NCBI GenBank assembly: GCA_963765955.1
Contig: CAVXYA010000010.1
Span: 124,001-188,000 of the forward strand
DNA: 64,000 nucleotides
Source: JAXDMK01 sp963765955
GTDB lineage: Bacteria > Actinomycetota > Acidimicrobiia > Acidimicrobiales > AC-14
Reading direction: 5' to 3'
The position numbers were made by a program, and so were the translations under genes. The notes under the pieces were generated by a model. That model ran no database searches. It was not told the DNA's origin and saw nothing but the letters and a program-made list of their open reading frames with translations. Shown here piece by piece: positions 37,562-46,285 of the stretch (position 1 is its first letter; each line of letters opens with the position of its first letter).

Positions 37562-37578
37562 AGTCCCTGAGGACTTTT
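37562..37578 (+). terminator. Short intrinsic-terminator-like hairpin
   Basis: AGTCC-CTGA-GGACT followed by TTTT, about 40 nt after the stop of the exported-protein gene. The 5-bp stem is weak. The rest of 37579-37790 shows no convincing gene. Confidence 0.3.
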
Positions 37579-37790
37579 CCCGTGGTTTCGGCAACGGCCC
37601 CCACGTGCTACGCGCCAAGTTCCACTGCCGATGGAGACCCCCTATGTGGGTGTCGCCGGGCGATGGCCCCCTGCCGGATGCGGTGCTCCGACGCTCGGTG
37701 CTCCGAGCGCTCGGCGCCCCAGGAGCGCCCCGACCCGATCGAGCCCGCGACCGAGGTGACGACATCGGCGTGGGGTGGTTCCCGTTTCGG

Positions 37791-37819
37791 GCCCCGAGCC
37801 CGGAGCCCGAGCTCGGGGC
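37791..37819 (-). terminator. Hairpin downstream of ABC importer operon
   Basis: GCCCCGAGC (37791-37799) pairs with GCTCGGGGC (37811-37819). It lies about 70 nt after the last ABC gene stop on the minus strand. No T-tract is present. Confidence 0.35.
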
Positions 37820-37887
37820 TGGTCGGAGGGGTGGCAGGCACGAGCGCGCTGTCGGCCCGTTGCCGAAGACCAGGTTTCCGGGAGGGG

Positions 37888-38562
37888 TCAGGCGCGGTTC
37901 GACAACGCTGGCGCAGGGGGACCGAGCGACCCCCCGGGGAGCGCCTCGAGACAGCGGTCGGCGACGACTCCGAGCAGGGCGTCGTCGTGGGAGATGGCGA
38001 GGATCCCTATCTCGCCGGCGCGTGCCCGGCGCACGAGGACCTGCCAGAGCTGGGCCTGAGTGATCGGGTCGAGCATGGCGCTGATCTCGTCGGCGACCAC
38101 GAACCTGGGCCGCGCCAGCAAGGCCCGGGCCACCGCGATCCGTTGGAGCTCACCCCCCGACAACTCGTTCGGGTAACGGTCCAGCCAACCCCCGGCAATC
38201 GAGAGCTCGTCGAGCAGCGCCTGGTCCGGCTCGCCCGCCTCGGCCAGGATCCTTCCCAGGCGCCAGCGGGGGTTCACCGCCAGCTCGGGGTGCTGGAGGA
38301 CGAGCTGCACCGGGGAGGCTCCCCGCCTGGGCAGAGCGACGCCACCGACCGTCACGGTCCCCCGACCCGGTACCAGGAGGCCGGCCAGCAGCCGTCCGAG
38401 CGTCGTCTTGCCACAGCCGCTCGGGCCGCGCAGGCCGACGATCTCGCCCTGGGCCAACCGGATGGTGCCGTCCCGGACCACCAAGGGGTCGCGGCGGCGG
38501 TAGCGGAACGACAGGCCAATGCCCTCGAGCTGGGCGCGGTCGCCAGCGTCCGACTCAGGCAC
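37888..38562 (-). CDS. Peptide/nickel-type ABC transporter ATPase 2
   Basis: The second ATPase (DppF/NikE position) of a five-gene importer. It has 224 residues from the GTG at 38562, overlapping the preceding ATPase by 8 bp. Walker A is GPSGCGKTTLG, the signature is NELSGGELQR, and Walker B is RFVVADEIS with catalytic-region glutamate and SAMLD following. The switch histidine is in AISHDD. It is shorter than typical DppF (about 320 residues), lacking the C-terminal oligopeptide-binding extension. It couples ATP hydrolysis to import at the inner membrane. Confidence 0.85.
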   Translation of the reverse strand: MPESDAGDRAQLEGIGLSFRYRRRDPLVVRDGTIRLAQGEIVGLRGPSGCGKTTLGRLLAGLLVPGRGTVTVGGVALPRRGASPVQLVLQHPELAVNPRWRLGRILAEAGEPDQALLDELSIAGGWLDRYPNELSGGELQRIAVARALLARPRFVVADEISAMLDPITQAQLWQVLVRRARAGEIGILAISHDDALLGVVADRCLEALPGGSLGPPAPALSNRA

Positions 38563-39508
38563 GGATGCACCGCACCAGGGCGCCGTCGACGACACGGGAC
38601 TCGGGTCGGCTGCGATCGCAGTCCGGTGACCGCTCGGGGCAGCGGGGAGCGAACAGGCATCCCGGGGGGAGGTCGGTCGGTGGTGGCTGGGCGCCGGCGA
38701 GGGGGACGAAGCCGTTCCCGGGCAGCGCCGCCCAGAGGGCCCGGGTGTAGGGATGACGGAGGCCGGCGCCATCTCCGCCGAAGCGGTTGACCGGGCAGAC
38801 CTCCACCGTGGTCCCGGCGTAGAACACGGCGACGGAGTCCGCCACCTCCAGCGCTCCGAGCAGGTCGTGGGTGATGAGCACGACGGCTGCGCCTTCGTCG
38901 GCCATCGCCCGTAGTCCGGCCAATGTCTCGGCGACGACGGCCGGGTGCAGGCCCGGGGTGGGCTCGTCGGCCAGCACGAGGGCGGGGCGCCCGACGGTGG
39001 CGGTGGCGGTGAGCACCCGCCGGGCCATGCCTCCCGACAGCTCGTGCGGGTACCTGCTCCCGGTGCCCTCCGGCAGCTCGAGCCGCCGGAGCGCAGTCAG
39101 GGCCGCGGCCGGTGGGTTCGGCGATCCGGACAGATGGGCCGACCGTTCGACTTGGGGACCGACCTTGGTCACCGGATCGAGTGCCGCGACCGTCTGGGGG
39201 ATGAGGCAGATCTCCCGTCCCCGCAGATTGCGGAGGCGGGTGTCCGAAAGTTGCTCGCCCCGGTAGAGAATCTGGCCTGACACGGTGGCGTTTCTCGGGA
39301 GGACTCCGAGCACGGCGTGGGCCAGCAGCGACTTGCCCGACCCGCTGGAACCGACCACCGCCACCAGCTCGCCGGCTCCCACCACCAGGTCGATCCCGCT
39401 GATCACCTCCAGTCGCCGGCGCCGCAGTCCCGCCTCGTACTGGGTGAACACCACCCGCAGATCTCGTACCTCCAGAACCGGGCTGGCGCTGGCCTCCCGC
39501 CCGGTCAC
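38555..39508 (-). CDS. Peptide/nickel-type ABC transporter ATPase 1
   Basis: The DppD/NikD-like ATPase, 317 residues from the GTG at 39508, which overlaps the permease stop as GTGA. Walker A is GSSGSGKSLLA, the signature is HELSGGMARR, Walker B is ALVLADEPT, and the H-loop is LITHD. The C-terminus carries the cysteine-rich oligopeptide extension (CLFAPRCPERSPDCDRSRP) typical of DppD, OppD and NikD. It works with the neighbouring ATPase as a heterodimer. Confidence 0.88.
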   Translation of the reverse strand: MTGREASASPVLEVRDLRVVFTQYEAGLRRRRLEVISGIDLVVGAGELVAVVGSSGSGKSLLAHAVLGVLPRNATVSGQILYRGEQLSDTRLRNLRGREICLIPQTVAALDPVTKVGPQVERSAHLSGSPNPPAAALTALRRLELPEGTGSRYPHELSGGMARRVLTATATVGRPALVLADEPTPGLHPAVVAETLAGLRAMADEGAAVVLITHDLLGALEVADSVAVFYAGTTVEVCPVNRFGGDGAGLRHPYTRALWAALPGNGFVPLAGAQPPPTDLPPGCLFAPRCPERSPDCDRSRPESRVVDGALVRCIRA

Positions 39509-40377
39509 TCCTGCACCGTCCGGGGATCGGTGAGGCCGCGGAGCTGGTGGCCCAGCACGTCGACCGTCTTGACCATCAGGAGCAAGGCCAGGCCGGGCAG
39601 CACGGCCAGCCACCAGGCGCCGACCGACAGGTAGCGCATCCCGTCGGCCAGCAGGATGCCGATGGCCGGCTCGTGCGGCGACAGGCCCAGGCCGAGAAAG
39701 CTCAGCGCCGACTCGTGAAGGATGGCGTGAGGGAACAGGAGCACCAGCCCCACGCTGAAGTGGGGGACGAGATGGGGCACGAGGTGGTGCCGGCCCACCC
39801 AGGCTCCCCGCCGCCCCAGGCGGTAGGAGACCGCCACGTAGTCCGACGCCGCCACCCGCCGGGCCTCGCCTCGGAGGACCCGGGTCAGCGCCGGCCAGTG
39901 GGTGATGGCCACCCCGATCACTACCGCCTTCATGCCCCCGCCGAGGACGAAGGCCAACAGGATGAGCAGGACCAGGTGGGGCAGGGCCATGACCAGGTCG
40001 ACCATCCACCCGACGACGGCGTCGACCCGGCGGCCCAGGGCACCGGCGGCGGCGCCCAGGACGAGGGCAATGGCGGCGCTGGCCGCCGCGGCCAGCGTGC
40101 CGACCAGCAGGGAGAGGCGAAGTCCGGCCAGCGTGCGGGCGGCCTGGTCGCGGCCCAGCCGATCGGTGCCGAACGGATGGCTCAGGCTGGGCGACAGGTT
40201 TCGGGCACCGAGGTCGGTCTGCCCGGCACGTCCCGACACCAGCGTGCCGGCGACGAGGATCACCAGCAGCACGGCAACGGTGGCGACGGCAGTCACGATG
40301 GTGCGCGTTCGCCGGTCGGCCAGGCGGCCGGGAACCGGAATGACGGACTCGTCGAGGACGGGAGCGAACGACGTCAC
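39505..40377 (-). CDS. Peptide/nickel-type ABC transporter permease 2 (DppC-like)
   Basis: 290-residue inner-membrane permease. After one N-terminal helix (VATVAVLLVILVAGTLVSG) and the periplasmic HPFGTDRLGRDQ loop typical of the DppC/OppC family, the BPD-transport core follows with the EAA-like cytoplasmic loop (LRGEARRVAASDYVAVSYR) and FLGLGLSPHEPAIGILL. The GTG at 40377 overlaps the stop of the first permease (GTGA). Confidence 0.9.
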   Translation of the reverse strand: MTSFAPVLDESVIPVPGRLADRRTRTIVTAVATVAVLLVILVAGTLVSGRAGQTDLGARNLSPSLSHPFGTDRLGRDQAARTLAGLRLSLLVGTLAAAASAAIALVLGAAAGALGRRVDAVVGWMVDLVMALPHLVLLILLAFVLGGGMKAVVIGVAITHWPALTRVLRGEARRVAASDYVAVSYRLGRRGAWVGRHHLVPHLVPHFSVGLVLLFPHAILHESALSFLGLGLSPHEPAIGILLADGMRYLSVGAWWLAVLPGLALLLMVKTVDVLGHQLRGLTDPRTVQE

Positions 40378-41387
40378 GGCTGGGCCCCCAAGGCCCGGGC
40401 CGAGCGGAGCAACGAGACCCGGGGGTCGGCGACGCTGTGGGCGACATCGCCCAGGAGGTTGCCGACGTAGACGAAGACCGTGGTGGCCAGCACGATCCCG
40501 AGCAGCAGGGGGACGTCGCCCCGGATGCCGGCCGCGGCGGTCGCCTGCCCGAGCCCCGGGTAGCTGAACACCGTCTCGGCCAGGATGGCGCCGCCGAACA
40601 GCTCAGACAGTGAGGCGAACTGCAGGAGCAGCGCCGGCACGGCGGCGTTGCGCAGGAGATGGTGGCGGACCATCCCCCGGCCATGCTCGCCCTGGGCCCG
40701 GGCGAAGACGGCGGCGTCGCTGTGGAGGAAGGCGACGGCCTGCTCCCGGGTGTGCAGCGCGATCGCTCCCACCCCGACGATGGCCAGCGTGGCCGCAGGC
40801 AGGATCAGGTGATGGAGGCGGTCTCCGAGACCGATCGACGACGGGTCGGAGCCGATGGGCCCGGCGCAGCACACCGGTGCCCAGCCGGACGAGATGGCGA
40901 AGACGTACAGGAGGAGCAGCCCGACCCAGAACGTGGGCGCGGAAGCCAGGGTGTAGACCCACCAGCGCACGGTTCGGTCGACCCACGACCCCGGCCGGGA
41001 GCCAGCCAGGATGCCGAGGGCGAACCCGAACACCCCTGCCAGCAGCCAGGCCAGCACCATCAACGCCAGCGATGCCAGGAACCGGGTGCGTAGCACCTCC
41101 GCCACCGGGGCGTTGTAGATCATCGAGGTTCCCAGGTTCCCTTGCACGGCCTGGCCGGCCCAGCGGAGGAATCGGACCGGGGCCGGGTCGTCGAGGCCCC
41201 AACGCTGTTCGATCTGGGCCCGCTGCTCAGGGCCGACCTGAAGCACGTCGGCGCCCACGTAGGCGTCAACGGGGTCGACCGGCGAGGCCTCGACGAGCAC
41301 GAAACCGGCGACCGACACGGCCACCAGCAGGGTGCACAGGCGCACGGCCTTGCCTGCGATCCAGCGCACGACGTCCGCCCTGGTCAC
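40374..41387 (-). CDS. Peptide/nickel-type ABC transporter permease 1 (DppB-like)
   Basis: 337 residues from the GTG at 41387 (MTRADVVRWIAGKAVRLCT). The open frame runs further up into the binding-protein gene, but homology starts with the first transmembrane helix here. Features of the DppB family are the N-terminal helix, the periplasmic loop with GLDDPAPVRFLRWAGQAVQG, NLGTSMIYNAPVAEVL, the EAA loop near VFARAQGEHGRGMVRHHLL, and the final segment with VFSYPGLGQATAAAG. It pairs with the second permease to form the channel. Confidence 0.9.
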   Translation of the reverse strand: MTRADVVRWIAGKAVRLCTLLVAVSVAGFVLVEASPVDPVDAYVGADVLQVGPEQRAQIEQRWGLDDPAPVRFLRWAGQAVQGNLGTSMIYNAPVAEVLRTRFLASLALMVLAWLLAGVFGFALGILAGSRPGSWVDRTVRWWVYTLASAPTFWVGLLLLYVFAISSGWAPVCCAGPIGSDPSSIGLGDRLHHLILPAATLAIVGVGAIALHTREQAVAFLHSDAAVFARAQGEHGRGMVRHHLLRNAAVPALLLQFASLSELFGGAILAETVFSYPGLGQATAAAGIRGDVPLLLGIVLATTVFVYVGNLLGDVAHSVADPRVSLLRSARALGAQP

Positions 41388-41452
41388 CGACCTGGCCGGG
41401 GACGGGTTCCCGGGCGGGGCCGTGTCGGCGGGCCCGGCTGCCGTCCCCTGCG

Positions 41453-43045
41453 CTAGCAACTCCAAGTCCAGGACGTGATCCCGGCGGTGATCGGGAACCC
41501 GTGGCCGTGGGGTTCGACCTGGGTCTGGTGCACGTCGAGGCAGTCGTCGACGTAATAGGTGTGGTCGAGGTTGACCAACCACGCCCACGCGGCATCGGCC
41601 TTGGCCGTGAACCCGGAACCCTTGTTGTCGAACTGGGCCGCCTTCCAGAAGACGTCGGCCTCGTCGGGGCTGGTCGCCCCCAGGGCCAGGTCGAGGTAGT
41701 TGTCGACCGGTGCGCTCTGGTAATAGCCGGCGTTGTAGTAGTCCACGCCGGCGAAGGACGAGTGGTAGAGGTTGTACATCTCGGTCTGGTCGTGGCTGCC
41801 CCAGCCGAAGAGGATGGCGTCGGCGTGCATCCGCGTCTCGATCTCGTCCCACGACTTGCCCTCGACGTTCACGTCGATGCCGGCCTTGCGGATCATGTCG
41901 CCGGCCGCCAACGCCAACCCCTGGCGGGTGGTGTCCGTGCCCGGATAGATCAGGGTGAACCGGGCCGGCAGGCCGTTCAACTCGACCACCCCGTCCCCGT
42001 CGGCGTCTCGCCAGCCGGCCTCGGCGAGGATCCTCTTGGCCCCCTCCACGTCCTTGTCCGTGATTGCCGAGTCGGCCTCGAACCACGGCAGCCCGTCCAC
42101 CGGGCCGACCGCGGGACTGCCGAAACCGTCGAGCACGCCGGCCACCAGCACTTCGCGGTCGACGACTACATTGATCGCCTGGCGGATCGCCTGGTTGGAG
42201 GTGACCGGGTTGCCGATCGGGTAGCCATCGGAGGTGGTCTTGCCCTCGGCGAGGGCGGTCGGCAGCATCATTCCCCGGTTGTCGACCGAGTCGACCGAGA
42301 CCAGCCTCATACCGGGAATCGGTTCGGTGGCGAGCGACTGGGCGACGGCGGCGAGGTGCACGTCTCCGGCCTTGGCCAGCGCCAGCGTGGCGTCCTCCTC
42401 GGTGAAGAGGAACACCACCCGGCCGAACGCCGGCTTCTGCCCGTAGTAGCCAGGGTTGGCCTCGACGACGAGCTGTTGGCCCTCGTCCCAGCGGACGAGC
42501 TGGTAGGGCCCGGAGCCGATGGGGTTGCGCCCGTAGGCCTCGTTGTGGGCGTGCTTGGGCACGATGCCGAGCGTGATGAGGCGATTGACGAAGGTGCTCT
42601 GGGGCTTCTTCAACTTCAGCTCGACCGTGTCGTTGTCCACGGCGGTGGCGGCGTCGAGGACGGTCACGTCGGTGAGGCCGCCCGACTGGCTGGCCTTGGT
42701 GAAGGTGTAGGCCACGTCCTCGCTGGTCACGGGCGTGCCGTCGGTGAAGTTGGCGTCGGTGCGGATGTCAACCGTCCAGACCAGGCCGCCCTCACTCACC
42801 CGGTACCCGGTCGCCAGGTCGTTCACGATCTCGAGGTCGGCGTCCCGCCGGAGCAGGGTCGACTGGAACAGGGGCGACCCGTAGCGGCCCCAGCCCAACG
42901 TCGGGTCGTAGCCGTCCTCGGACTCGCCCCCGACGGCAAGGCGCAGCTCGGTCGGCGCCGCGGCCTCGGAAGCTGGGCCAGCACTGTCGCCCGACGAGCA
43001 ACCGGCAAGGGTCACGAGCACAACCAGTCCAACGAGCCTGCGCAT
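41453..43045 (-). CDS. ABC transporter substrate-binding lipoprotein, peptide/nickel family
   Basis: 530-residue solute-binding protein (SBP family 5). The signal peptide MRRLVGLVVLVTLAGC ends in a lipobox, so it is membrane-tethered outside the cell. Family 5 hallmarks are LVWTVDIRTDANFTDGTPV, TSEDVAYTFTKA, GSGPYQLVRWDEGQQ, and AIRQAINVVVDREVLVAGV. The C-terminus is histidine-containing (VEPHGHGFPITAGITSWTW). The ligand could be a peptide, an opine-like metallophore or nickel; the sequence does not decide. It is first in the operon, followed 65 nt later by the permeases and ATPases. Confidence 0.9.
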   Translation of the reverse strand: MRRLVGLVVLVTLAGCSSGDSAGPASEAAAPTELRLAVGGESEDGYDPTLGWGRYGSPLFQSTLLRRDADLEIVNDLATGYRVSEGGLVWTVDIRTDANFTDGTPVTSEDVAYTFTKASQSGGLTDVTVLDAATAVDNDTVELKLKKPQSTFVNRLITLGIVPKHAHNEAYGRNPIGSGPYQLVRWDEGQQLVVEANPGYYGQKPAFGRVVFLFTEEDATLALAKAGDVHLAAVAQSLATEPIPGMRLVSVDSVDNRGMMLPTALAEGKTTSDGYPIGNPVTSNQAIRQAINVVVDREVLVAGVLDGFGSPAVGPVDGLPWFEADSAITDKDVEGAKRILAEAGWRDADGDGVVELNGLPARFTLIYPGTDTTRQGLALAAGDMIRKAGIDVNVEGKSWDEIETRMHADAILFGWGSHDQTEMYNLYHSSFAGVDYYNAGYYQSAPVDNYLDLALGATSPDEADVFWKAAQFDNKGSGFTAKADAAWAWLVNLDHTYYVDDCLDVHQTQVEPHGHGFPITAGITSWTWSC

Positions 43046-43095
43046 TGCGATACTTCCCCCTGATGCGAGCTGGATGCGTTAGGTACGCAGGGGGG

Positions 43096-43117
43096 ACTAT
43101 AGATGCGACCTGGTCGC
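43096..43117 (-). promoter_or_regulatory. ABC operon promoter with palindromic operator
   Basis: The -10 hexamer TATAGT (43101-43096) lies about 50 nt upstream of the binding-protein ATG. Immediately upstream is the perfect palindrome GCGACC-A-GGTCGC (43105-43117), placed where a -35/-10 spacer operator would be. The -35 match is poor, which suits an activated or tightly regulated promoter. The regulator is unknown. Confidence 0.45.
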
Positions 43118-43201
43118 AACGCCAGGGGGCTTGAGAGTCGCTACGGCCCGCAGGACGCCCCCGTTGACGGGCCAGCTCCAGGTCGGGCCGCTCCCCGGAG
43201 C

Positions 43202-43247
43202 AACAGGGCCTCGTCGGCCCGCTGGCGAGCGCCGACGAGGCCCTGTT
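43202..43247. other. Long perfect intergenic hairpin
   Basis: A 17-bp perfect stem (43202-43218 with 43231-43247) around a 12-nt loop, containing GGGCCTCGTCGG and its complement. It lies in the 43046-43459 gene-free stretch between the ABC operon and tRNA-Tyr, with no T-tract. It could terminate tRNA-Tyr transcription or be part of a small RNA. A second weaker stem (GGCGGTT/AACCGCC, near 43401-43423) lies closer to the tRNA. Confidence 0.55.
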
Positions 43248-43440
43248 CAAGCACTGAGATGGGCCGCCAACTCCTGGCCCGGCGACAAGCCTGGGGCCGC
43301 GTCGGCGCGCCTGAAACGCTCGCCCGGGAACCGGGGGTTTGGCCCCTCACGCAGGGATAGTTGGTGCCTGCGACAACGTCACCTGACAACTTGAGCCGAA
43401 GGCGGTTTTCCTCCTGAACCGCCCTTGGTTGGAAGCGGGT

Positions 43441-43460
43441 GCGTGCGTGCGTGCGTGCGT
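43441..43460. repeat. GCGT tetranucleotide microsatellite
   Basis: Five perfect tandem GCGT units, preceded by a partial unit, directly abut the 3' end of tRNA-Tyr. Such repeats are prone to slippage. Confidence 0.8.
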
Positions 43461-43541
43461 GGGCCGGGGAGGATTCGAACCTCCGTAGGCTGTGCCGGCA
43501 GATTTACAGTCTGCTCCCTTTGGCCGCTCGGGCACCGACCC
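43460..43541 (-). tRNA. trnY: tRNA-Tyr (GUA anticodon)
   Basis: 82-nt class II tRNA. Acceptor GGGTCGG/CCGGCCC with discriminator A, D arm GCCCGAGCGGCC, anticodon stem CAGAC/GTCTG-like around CTGTAAA (anticodon GTA), a long variable arm, and T loop TTCGAAT. No CCA is encoded. Confidence 0.96.
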
Positions 43542-43601
43542 AATGACGTCCCCGGAAACCGCCGCAAATCATCCGGGGACGACCACGATACCGTTGACCC
43601 G

Positions 43602-44090
43602 ATGCCCACCTTCGACGTCGTCTCCGAGGTCGACCTCCAGGAGGTCCGCAACGCGGTCGACCAGGCCCAGCGGGAGGTGTCCACCCGCTTCGACTTCAAG
43701 GGGACAGGGTCGTCGATCGAGCTGGGCGACGGGGAGATCCAGCTCGCCTCGGCCACCGAGGACCGGATGCGGGCCCTCGTCCAGGTCCTCGAGGAGAAGC
43801 TCGTTCGCCGGTCGGTGTCGCTCAAGTCCCTCACCTACGGCAAGGTCGAGGAGGCCTCCAAGGGCACCGTGCGCCAGACCGTCACCATCACGGCCGGGAT
43901 CAACGACGTGAAGGCCCGGGAGGTCAACCGGTTCATCAAGGAGAAAGCGGCCAAGGGCGTGTCGTCACAGACCCAGGGCGAGCAGGTGCGGGTGCAGGCC
44001 AAGAAGCGGGACGACCTCCAGGCCGTGATCGCCGCCCTCAAGGATCACGACTTCGGCGTGCCCCTGCAGTTCAAGAATTTCCGTGACTGA
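43602..44090 (+). CDS. yajQ: YajQ family cyclic-di-GMP/nucleotide-binding protein
   Basis: 162 residues from the ATG at 43602, a complete YajQ (DUF520) protein of two ferredoxin-like domains. It begins MPTFDVVSEVDLQEVRNAV and contains STRFDFKG, the strongly conserved KSLTYGKVEEASKGTVRQT, and VNRFIKEKAAKGVSSQTQG. Family members bind nucleotides, and some bind cyclic di-GMP; the role here is inferred. The open frame continues upstream into tRNA-Tyr without meaning. It converges with, and overlaps by 20 bp, the M23 peptidase gene. Confidence 0.95.
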   Translation: MPTFDVVSEVDLQEVRNAVDQAQREVSTRFDFKGTGSSIELGDGEIQLASATEDRMRALVQVLEEKLVRRSVSLKSLTYGKVEEASKGTVRQTVTITAGINDVKAREVNRFIKEKAAKGVSSQTQGEQVRVQAKKRDDLQAVIAALKDHDFGVPLQFKNFRD

Positions 44091-45264
44091 CGGCGGGCCC
44101 GAGTAGCACCACCACCAACGGGGGCGTGAGGGGCACCAGCACCGAGCTGGCAACCGACCGTGCCTCCCGCAGCGTGTCGGCCTGCTGCTGCGCGGTCGTG
44201 GCCCGCCGGTCCCAGTCGATGCTGCCCGCCATCCGCACCGCCGCCACCTCGGCCAGGCGGAGGGTGCCCCCGCCTGCGCTCACCGACGACGCCCACAGCA
44301 GGGCGCCCTCGGCCGGACGTCCCGATCCCGACAGCCCGCCCTCCTCGAAGCGGCGGAGCATGCCGGCGGCGGTGATGGCCCGGGGGACGTTCACGCCGTA
44401 GGCCGCCAGCAGAGCGGGAACGGCCTCGAGGGCTTCGTCCTGCCACTGGTCGAGGATCGGCTTCGGGTTCACCGCCACCCCGCCGGGGCGGATCTCGAAG
44501 TGGAGGTGCGGGGCCCCGTTCTCGGCGTTGCCGGTGTTGCCGACGGTGGCGATCACCTGCCCCCGCTCGACCGCCGCCCCGCTATAGACCGACCGGTCGT
44601 AGGAGTTGAGGTGGGCGAAGTAGTAGGAGGTGCCGTCGTCGGTGGTGACGTAAGCGCCCCTACCGCCCAGGCCTCCGTCGGTGAAGGTCAGGGTTCCCGC
44701 CTCGGGGGCGACGACCGGCGTGCCCCGGTCGGCGAAGATGTCGGTGCCTTGGTGCAGGTGGAAGGGCGGACCGAAGCGGGGGTCGTGCCAGTCGTCGGTG
44801 TAGTCCGCCGGGCCCCGCACGGGGAACTGGCCCATGCCCAGGACCGCCGCCTCCTCGGCGGTGAGGCCGAGGTCCTCGAGCCGGCGGAGGGCGTCGAGCA
44901 GACCGGCGGTGGAACGGGCTCCGGTGCGAGGCCGGTACTCGGGGACGTAGTCGTCGGGGATCACCTGGGACGACGTGTCGGGCTCCTCGGCCGCGGGCGC
45001 CGGCGGGCCCGGAGCAGGGGCGGTCGGCGCGGGTGCGGGTGCAGGCGGGGGAACGGGCGCCACCGCTGCCGCCTGTACCGGGGGGGTCGTCACCGGCGTG
45101 AGCAGCTGGACGAGGAGCTGCTGGAGCACGTTGGTGGTGGGCGGCGTCGGCGGTGTCTGGGCGCGCACCGGGACGCTGGCGCCGGCCATCAGGGAGGCGA
45201 CGGCGGCGAGCACGACCAGGGAACGGGTGCGGATCGAGACGACCCCTATGCTTTCGCCGCCCAC
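44071..45264 (-). CDS. Secreted M23 family metallopeptidase
   Basis: A LytM/M23-type endopeptidase expected to cut peptidoglycan cross-bridges outside the cell. It has 397 residues from a GTG at 45264. The signal peptide ends after VPVRA. A Pro/Ala-rich spacer (about 40-95) precedes the M23 domain (about 150-270) with zinc-site sequences HLHQGTDIF and the final HLHFEIRPGG. The motif FAHLNSY is also present. A C-terminal region with a hydrophobic stretch (VLVPLTPPLVVVLLG) may anchor or be buried. The 3' end overlaps yajQ on the opposite strand. Confidence 0.9.
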   Translation of the reverse strand: MGGESIGVVSIRTRSLVVLAAVASLMAGASVPVRAQTPPTPPTTNVLQQLLVQLLTPVTTPPVQAAAVAPVPPPAPAPAPTAPAPGPPAPAAEEPDTSSQVIPDDYVPEYRPRTGARSTAGLLDALRRLEDLGLTAEEAAVLGMGQFPVRGPADYTDDWHDPRFGPPFHLHQGTDIFADRGTPVVAPEAGTLTFTDGGLGGRGAYVTTDDGTSYYFAHLNSYDRSVYSGAAVERGQVIATVGNTGNAENGAPHLHFEIRPGGVAVNPKPILDQWQDEALEAVPALLAAYGVNVPRAITAAGMLRRFEEGGLSGSGRPAEGALLWASSVSAGGGTLRLAEVAAVRMAGSIDWDRRATTAQQQADTLREARSVASSVLVPLTPPLVVVLLGPAVSHGNS

Positions 45265-45339
45265 CCGCCCCGTTCCTCCCCCGAACGGGTGAGATCGGGC
45301 GGGATGGCAGTCAGACCCCGCGGGGTGCTCCGGGTTCCA

Positions 45340-46191
45340 TTAGCTCTGCCATTCGCGGGCGCGGAGGCGGCGGATGCGGTCCTCCATGGGCGGATGGGTC
45401 GTGAACAGGTTGGCGAACTGCACCCGGCGGCCGGTGAGAGGGTTGACGATGTACTTCGAGGCCTGCACCGGGTCGACCGCCATGGGGATGGTGCGGGCCC
45501 CGTGCTCCAGCTTGGCCAGGGCCCGGGCCAGCGGCTCGCCGTCGTCGATGAGCCGGGCGCCGGTGCGGTCGGCCTCGTACTCCCGGCTGCGGCTGAGGGC
45601 CATCTGCAGCACCATGGCCGCCACCGGGGCGAGCATGGCCATGATCAGCAGGGCGAAGGGGTTGGGGTTGTCGTCGTCGCCCCCGCCGCCGAACATGGCG
45701 CCCCACATGGCCATCCGGGCGATGAAGGTGATCCCCATGGCCACCGCCGCCGCCACCGAACCGATGAGGATGTCGCGGTTGCCGACGTGGCTGATCTCGT
45801 GGGCCAGCACGCCCCGCAGCTCGTCCCAGTCGAGGATGTTGAGGATGCCGCGGGTGACGGCGACGGCCGCGTGCTGGGGGTTGCGGCCGGTGGCGAAGGC
45901 GTTGGGCTGGAGGTCGGGGGTGATGTAGAGGGCGGGCATGGGCATGCCGGCCTTGGTGGTCAGCTCCCTGACGATCCGGTAGTACTCGGGCATCTCCGCC
46001 TCGCTGACGGGCACCGCCCCGGCCGACTTGATGGCCAGCTTGTCGGAGAACCAGTACGAGCCGCCGACGAAGGCCAGGCCGATGGCGAGGCCGATGAAGG
46101 CCCCGGTCCGGTTGAAGAGGCCTCCGATCAAAACCATGAGGCCGCCCAGCCCGGCCAGCAGGACGTAGGTCTTGGCTGTGTTCTTGCTCAT
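45340..46191 (-). CDS. htpX: Membrane zinc metalloprotease HtpX
   Basis: M48-family membrane protease in quality control of membrane proteins. It has 283 residues from ATG 46191, with AAGGAG 6 nt upstream. Two N-terminal helices (TYVLLAGLGGLMVLIGGLF; FIGLAIGLAFVGGSYWF), then LYITPDLQPNAFATGRNP, the catalytic HEISH motif preceded by LRGVLA, two further helices, and the downstream zinc-ligand region SREYEADRTGA. The C-terminal THPPMEDRIRRL is typical. It is divergent from an exported-protein gene. Confidence 0.95.
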   Translation of the reverse strand: MSKNTAKTYVLLAGLGGLMVLIGGLFNRTGAFIGLAIGLAFVGGSYWFSDKLAIKSAGAVPVSEAEMPEYYRIVRELTTKAGMPMPALYITPDLQPNAFATGRNPQHAAVAVTRGILNILDWDELRGVLAHEISHVGNRDILIGSVAAAVAMGITFIARMAMWGAMFGGGGDDDNPNPFALLIMAMLAPVAAMVLQMALSRSREYEADRTGARLIDDGEPLARALAKLEHGARTIPMAVDPVQASKYIVNPLTGRRVQFANLFTTHPPMEDRIRRLRAREWQS

Positions 46192-46285
46192 CTGTGCTCC
46201 TTGTGGACTCCTTGGGCCCAACGAGATCAACGCTCTCACACCGCCCAACGTTCCGCGGCGGACGTCGAGGGTGGATGATGTCGGT

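Noticed and set aside
37608..37841. 77-codon minus-strand frame in the gap after the ABC operon
   Set aside because: No ribosome site, no recognisable sequence, and it contains the terminator-like hairpin.
38563..40684. A 709-codon ABC ATPase with a long N-terminal part
   Set aside because: The extra part overlaps the DppC-like permease gene in another frame and shows no domain. The GTG at 39508 gives the normal start with a GTGA overlap.
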